Below are positions 59,888-64,000 of a stretch of DNA of 64,000 bases, one piece after another. Within the stretch, counting starts at the first letter, position 1. The number at the start of each line of letters is the position of its first letter. The stretch covers positions 516,711 to 580,710 of the forward strand of contig NZ_SLXI01000001.1 of assembly GCF_004345785.1 (NCBI RefSeq). Reading direction: 5' to 3'. The DNA is from Bisgaardia hudsonensis (GTDB lineage Bacteria > Pseudomonadota > Gammaproteobacteria > Enterobacterales > Pasteurellaceae). The position numbers were made by a program, and so were the translations under genes. The notes beneath the pieces are model-generated. The model was not told the DNA's origin and ran no database searches. It saw only the letters and a list, made by a program, of their open reading frames with translations.

Positions 59888-59917
59888 AAAAAAAAGCCCT
59901 TTCGGGGAAGAAAGGGC
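59888..59917 (-). terminator. trhP terminator
   Basis: On the minus strand GCCCTTTC (59917-59910) pairs with GAAAGGGC (59903-59896) around TTCCCC, and eight T follow. It lies about 100 bp after the trhP stop, between trhP and queA. Confidence 0.85.
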
Positions 59918-60017
59918 AAAAATATAATAATTATATTTGGAGTCATACTTTTTAGGGTATGGGTGTATTATATATACAAAATTAACAAATGCAACATTTT
60001 TTTAACATTTTTGTTGT

Positions 60018-61391
60018 TTATTTAGCGTGGGGGTGACGGGTATTAGTATTTACTAAATTACGCATTAATAATGCATAATCTAATGAAATATCTTCTGGTA
60101 CATCAAGAAAAACAAAATGTCCATCACCACGACCTGCATCGATTTCTTCATTTTTACGGTTTAACATTCTTTTAATGGTGAACATAATATTGCCTTTAGG
60201 TGTCATCATTTCTACTTCATCGCCTACCAAAAACTTATTTTTAACTGCGACTTCTGCCATACCTTGTTCGTTACGCTTACCAGTAAATTCGCCAACAAAC
60301 TGTTGGCTTTCTGAAATAGAATAACCATATTCGTAGTTTTGATACTCATCATGGGTATGACGGCGTAAAAAGCCTTCGGTATAACCTCGATGAGCAAGGG
60401 ATTCTAAGGTATTCATTAAACTTTTATCAAATGGTTTTCCTGCAACCGCATCATCAATCGCTTTACGATAAACTTGAGCCGTTCTTGCGCAATAATAGAA
60501 AGATTTTGTCCGACCTTCAATTTTTAATGAATGCACACCAAGTGCGGTCAATTTTTCTACATGTTGTACTGCACGTAAATCTTTTGAATTCATAATGTAA
60601 GTGCCATGCTCATCTTCAAAAGCTGACATCTGTTCTTCAGGGCGTTGACTTTCAGCGAGTAAAAAGACTTTATCTGTTGTGTTACCTTCGCCTAGAGTAG
60701 GTGCTACATTTTTGACAGGAATTTCTTCACCAACATTGACAATATTACCAATTTCATCTTCTTTGGCTTCAGTAACGCTATATTCCCAACGACAAGCATT
60801 AGTGCAAGTGCCTTGGTTTGGATCACGTTTGTTAATATAACCTGATAATAAACAGCGTCCCGAATAAGCCATACATAATGCACCATGTACAAAAACTTCG
60901 ATTTCCATATCTGGTACTTGTTGGCGAATTTCAGCAATTTCATCAATAGAGAGTTCACGAGATAAAATCACTCGAGTGAGTCCCATTTGTTTCCAAAATT
61001 TAACCGAAGCCCAGTTTACTGCATTAGCTTGCACAGAAAGATGAATCGCCATATCAGGAAAATGTTCACGAACCAACATAATTAAGCCCGGATCTGACAT
61101 AATTAACGCATCTGGCTTCATCGCAATAACGGGTTCTAAATCACGAATAAAGGTTTTTAATTTTGAATTATGAGGGGCAATATTCACCACCACATAGAAT
61201 TTTTTACCTAATCCATGGGCTTCATCAATACCGATTTTTAAATTAGCATGATTAAATTCATTATTACGTACTCGTAAACTATAACGAGGTTGTCCTGCAT
61301 AAACCGCATCCGCCCCATAGGCAAAAGCATAACGCATATTTTTCAACGAACCTGCTGGTGAAAGCAGTTCGGGTGTAAATGGAGTAGTCAT
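60018..61391 (-). CDS. trhP: tRNA 5-hydroxyuridine modification protein TrhP (U32 family)
   Basis: The 457-aa U32-family protein has LLSPAGSLKNMRYAFAYGADAVY at the N-terminus (split motif), EVFVHGALCMAYSGRCLLS near residue 167 with the Fe-S-type cysteines, and CTNACRWEY. The length fits YegQ/TrhP rather than the longer RlhA. It hydroxylates U34 of some tRNAs. An uptake signal is in the gene near 60540. Confidence 0.88.
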   Translation of the reverse strand: MTTPFTPELLSPAGSLKNMRYAFAYGADAVYAGQPRYSLRVRNNEFNHANLKIGIDEAHGLGKKFYVVVNIAPHNSKLKTFIRDLEPVIAMKPDALIMSDPGLIMLVREHFPDMAIHLSVQANAVNWASVKFWKQMGLTRVILSRELSIDEIAEIRQQVPDMEIEVFVHGALCMAYSGRCLLSGYINKRDPNQGTCTNACRWEYSVTEAKEDEIGNIVNVGEEIPVKNVAPTLGEGNTTDKVFLLAESQRPEEQMSAFEDEHGTYIMNSKDLRAVQHVEKLTALGVHSLKIEGRTKSFYYCARTAQVYRKAIDDAVAGKPFDKSLMNTLESLAHRGYTEGFLRRHTHDEYQNYEYGYSISESQQFVGEFTGKRNEQGMAEVAVKNKFLVGDEVEMMTPKGNIMFTIKRMLNRKNEEIDAGRGDGHFVFLDVPEDISLDYALLMRNLVNTNTRHPHAK

Positions 61392-61622
61392 AAATTTCTC
61401 TTAAAGTCTGATAACAAGTCAGTAACCTACATCAAGTAGATTGTGTAGAAAAAATTTGGGGAAATACCAATTATAGAATAATTTTCTGCTATTTTTGCCC
61501 GCTAAATTATTCAAATTAGAGTAAGTATCAGTATAAACCAATTTAAAGTTGCTACATTCTACTTTTTTTCTCTTTATTGTAAAGTATGTATTTTATTGCA
61601 GCGCACAAAAGAATTACAGGGA

Positions 61623-61640
61623 GATAATTATCAATATTAA
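61623..61640. promoter_or_regulatory. Fur-box-like site upstream of tpsB
   Basis: GATAATTATCAATATTAA contains GATAAT-TATC-type hexamers partly matching the Fur consensus. It lies in a 423-bp, very AT-rich gap (61392-61814) that holds no gene and presumably the tpsB promoter. Confidence 0.25.
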
Positions 61641-61814
61641 AAACACTAAACTTATCATTCATTAATTCTGAAAATAGAAAAATATAATTAATTATTTTTA
61701 TAAAATATTTTCCATAATTTATATTATTAAAAAAATAAAATATTGAGTTGATTAAATAATATATTTAAATTAGTATCATTATTAGTCAATAATATTATGT
61801 AAGAATGAGTTTAT

Positions 61815-63689
61815 ATGAAAAAATTATCACTATCTTTTATTACTTTAGTTGTAAGTAGCGTATTTTATCTGAATCAAGTTTTTGCTACTGAACCTTCCAT
61901 AGAGCAAATTAAAGGCTTAGAAAAACTTGATGCAAAACAGCAACAACGGCAACAAGATCTGCTAGAACAAAAAGTTGAGCAGTTTTCCGCAAAATCAGAG
62001 GTACAGTTTGATACTCCTCCATCTTCAGATTTAGTACTACCCAAAGAGGAGCCTCTCTGTTATCCAATAAAAAATATTCATATTATTACGCATCCATCTT
62101 CACCGCTTTCTTCTTTCACTGTTTCCCAATCTTCAAGTTCTAATCTTTTTATTAATGAACATTTTTCGTCTCACTCTACTAAAGTGCTTAATACAATAAC
62201 AACAGAAAAAAGCCAATTTAGCTGGGCATATCAAGAGGCAGCAAAATCATTAGGTTTAATTCTGCCTTACTGTTTTGGAGGGGAAGGGTTAAATGTCTTA
62301 GTGAAGAAAATGCAAAATATTATTATCGAATCAGGTTATGTTACTACCAGATTGGTTGTTGGTGAGCAAGATTTAAATTCAGGTCGATTAATATTAACGG
62401 TTATCCCAGGAATAGTGCGTAATACCATTATTGAAGATAAAAGTGGTGTAGATAAATTCACTCGTTTAGGGGCATGGACGGGAATAGTGCCACAAAAAGG
62501 GGATATTTTAAATGTTCGAGATATAGAGCAATCCTTAGAAAACCTAAAACGGGTTCCTACAGCTGATGCGACCATCAATATTGTACCGCCAGAGGGAGAA
62601 TCTGAAATAGGGGAAAGTGATTTACATATTCAATATGCTCAGCGTTTTCCCTTTCGTTTAAGTTTAGGTCTAGATGATGCAGGCTCAACATCTACAGGAC
62701 GTTGGCAAGGTTCAGCGACATTGTCTTTGGATAATATTTTTACGGCGAATGATTTATTTTATACCAGTTTTACCCATAGTCTTTCTAGACCTAATTGGGC
62801 GGGGGAAGATGACAAAGGACGCCGTCAAAGTCATAACTTAAGTTTTTATTATTCTGTACCATGGCATTATTGGCAATTATCAGCTAGTCATACAGAGAGT
62901 AAATATCATCAAGAAGTGGCAGGGGCTTTTGGTTCGACGGTCTTGTATTCAGGGGAAAGTGAGAACAGTAAACTGAGTTTATCAAGAATAGTATTTCGTA
63001 ATAACCAACATAAAACCACATTAGTTGGTTCATTATGGGCAAGAAAATCCTATAATTTTATTGATGATGAGGAAGTGGGGATTCAACGTAAACGTACAGG
63101 TGGTTGGGAGTTTGGTATTCAACATAAAGCTTATCTAGGTAACATGACCCTTGAATTAGGTTTGAACTATAAACGAGGAACAGGATTAAACCATGCGATA
63201 CCTTACCCAGATGAAAAATTTGATGAAGGTTCATCAAGGATGAAAATAGTCAGTGCCAACATTCAGCTAACCAAACCTTTTGAATGGGCAAATCAAGGCT
63301 TGGTTTATCGCACTAGCTTACAAGGTCAATGGAGTAAAACCGCATTAGTGGCACAAGACCGTTTTAGTATTGGTGGACGTTATACAATACGAGGCACAGA
63401 TGGTGAGTTAAGCTTAAGTGGTGAACATGGTTGGGTATGGCGTAATGAAATAGCTATGAATCTTGGGCAAACGGGACAGCAGGTTTATGTGACTTTTGAC
63501 AAAGGGCAAGTTAAAGGCAAATCAACTAAAGACTTAATTGGCACATCGTTAACAGGGCTAAGTTTAGGATTGAAAGGTGGCTGGAAATGGTTTAATTATG
63601 ATGTTTTTGTTGGCACACCATTAAGTGTACCAGAAGGGTTTAAAACATCAGATACGGTGGTTGGCTTTAATTTAGGGGCGAGCTTTTAA
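61815..63689 (+). CDS. Two-partner secretion outer-membrane transporter (TpsB, ShlB/FhaC family)
   Basis: The 624-aa protein has a signal peptide ending NQVFA-TE, a Q-rich coiled stretch, a POTRA domain beginning CYPIKNIHI near residue 77, a second POTRA region near residues 155-255, and a C-terminal beta-barrel with the VxGF-like YTIRGTDGE loop near 525. It ends in an outer-membrane-type FNLGASF. TpsB proteins export a large TpsA partner, whose gene starts 174 bp downstream. Confidence 0.92.
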   Translation: MKKLSLSFITLVVSSVFYLNQVFATEPSIEQIKGLEKLDAKQQQRQQDLLEQKVEQFSAKSEVQFDTPPSSDLVLPKEEPLCYPIKNIHIITHPSSPLSSFTVSQSSSSNLFINEHFSSHSTKVLNTITTEKSQFSWAYQEAAKSLGLILPYCFGGEGLNVLVKKMQNIIIESGYVTTRLVVGEQDLNSGRLILTVIPGIVRNTIIEDKSGVDKFTRLGAWTGIVPQKGDILNVRDIEQSLENLKRVPTADATINIVPPEGESEIGESDLHIQYAQRFPFRLSLGLDDAGSTSTGRWQGSATLSLDNIFTANDLFYTSFTHSLSRPNWAGEDDKGRRQSHNLSFYYSVPWHYWQLSASHTESKYHQEVAGAFGSTVLYSGESENSKLSLSRIVFRNNQHKTTLVGSLWARKSYNFIDDEEVGIQRKRTGGWEFGIQHKAYLGNMTLELGLNYKRGTGLNHAIPYPDEKFDEGSSRMKIVSANIQLTKPFEWANQGLVYRTSLQGQWSKTALVAQDRFSIGGRYTIRGTDGELSLSGEHGWVWRNEIAMNLGQTGQQVYVTFDKGQVKGKSTKDLIGTSLTGLSLGLKGGWKWFNYDVFVGTPLSVPEGFKTSDTVVGFNLGASF

Positions 63690-63726
63690 TGATAGTAGAT
63701 ACAGTAATGAATAGATTAAATTACTA

Positions 63727-63774
63727 GAAACAGAAACAGAAACAGAAACAGAAACAGAAACAGAAACAGAAACA
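63727..63774 (+). repeat. Hexanucleotide repeat (GAAACA)8 between tpsB and tpsA
   Basis: Eight perfect copies of GAAACA lie 37 bp after tpsB and 89 bp before tpsA, followed by an uptake signal at about 63784. Copy-number change could alter tpsA expression. Confidence 0.95.
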
Positions 63775-63863
63775 AACAATAAAAGTGCGGTCAATTATTA
63801 GTTGATTATTGTTCAAATAAACAAGCAGGCATAAACGAATAAAATAAAAAAGAGGAATAGATT

Positions 63864-64000
63864 ATGAATAAGTATTGTTACCGAGTGATTTTTAGTAAAA
63901 CTCAGCAACGTTTTATTGTGGTATCGGAATTAGCGAAAGTAGATGGCAAAGCGAAAACAGAGAATACCACGTCTATTAACTCGGTATCAAAAACCTTTGA
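63864..64000 (+). CDS. TpsA exoprotein, N-terminal end (partial)
   Basis: ATG 63864 follows AGAGGA with an 8-nt gap. The frame reads MNKYCYRVIFSKTQQRF, then VVSELAK, which is the extended signal peptide region (ESPR) of large filamentous-haemagglutinin-like TpsA proteins. It runs off the window. Haemolysin, adhesin or contact-dependent inhibition roles cannot be told apart from this fragment. Confidence 0.85.
   Translation, partial: MNKYCYRVIFSKTQQRFIVVSELAKVDGKAKTENTTSINSVSKTF

Overview
The window is AT-rich DNA from a member of the Pasteurellaceae. It carries many copies of the Haemophilus-type DNA uptake signal (AAGTGCGGT or its complement), often as inverted pairs that act as terminators, and the gene content is typical of the family (sap operon, a short TyrR lacking its N-terminal domain, yraLMNOP, tgt-yajC-secDF). 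I do not assign a genus.

Positions 1 to about 13571 are the right-hand end of an integrative and conjugative element (ICE), probably related to the tRNA-Leu-integrating ICEHin1056-type elements. It holds the end of a membrane protein, two small ICE hypothetical genes, ardC, a serine recombinase, a MobH/TraI-type relaxase, a frameshifted tyrosine integrase, a phosphoribosyltransferase-like gene and an att site. The att site is the 3' portion of a tRNA-Leu(CAA) gene with no 5' half next to it. The first four ICE transcription units share a tandem-hairpin leader; in at least three of them the second hairpin pairs with the Shine-Dalgarno sequence.

The most interesting segment is a low-GC cargo island at 2701-7635. 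Four tightly coupled minus-strand genes encode an E1/ThiF (MccB-like) adenylyltransferase, an SBP_5-type peptide-binding protein with no signal peptide, an ABC ATPase fused to a GNAT-like domain, and an MFS exporter. Divergent from them is a 25-codon ORF with its own ribosome binding site and a strong terminator. This reads as a possible peptide-nucleotide (microcin C-like) or related RiPP locus: modification, binding or sequestration, acetylation immunity, and export. The peptide ends in Cys rather than the Asn used in microcin C, so either the chemistry is new or the precursor call is wrong. Next to it lies a decayed IS200-type element bounded by perfect 50-bp inverted repeats, which IS200 elements normally lack, 340 bp from the serine recombinase gene.

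Positions 13598-64000 are chromosomal: a MerR-regulated cation-efflux pair; yciO-rluB; tyrP with a candidate TyrR box; ribH-nusB-thiL-pgpA; a LysE-type exporter and dapB; ytfJ; sapABCDF; ycjX-ycjF-tyrR; zapG; a chalcone-isomerase-like secreted protein; fumC; azlCD behind 16 hexanucleotide repeats; a MOSC protein; dacB; greA behind a leader terminator; yhbY; rlmE-ftsH-folP-glmM-sixA; dolP-diaA-yraN-lpoA opposite rsmI; mtgA, trpR and slt with a candidate TrpR operator; tgt-yajC-secD-secF; a YdgA-family gene; queA; trhP; and a two-partner secretion locus (tpsB, eight GAAACA repeats, start of tpsA) that runs off the right edge.
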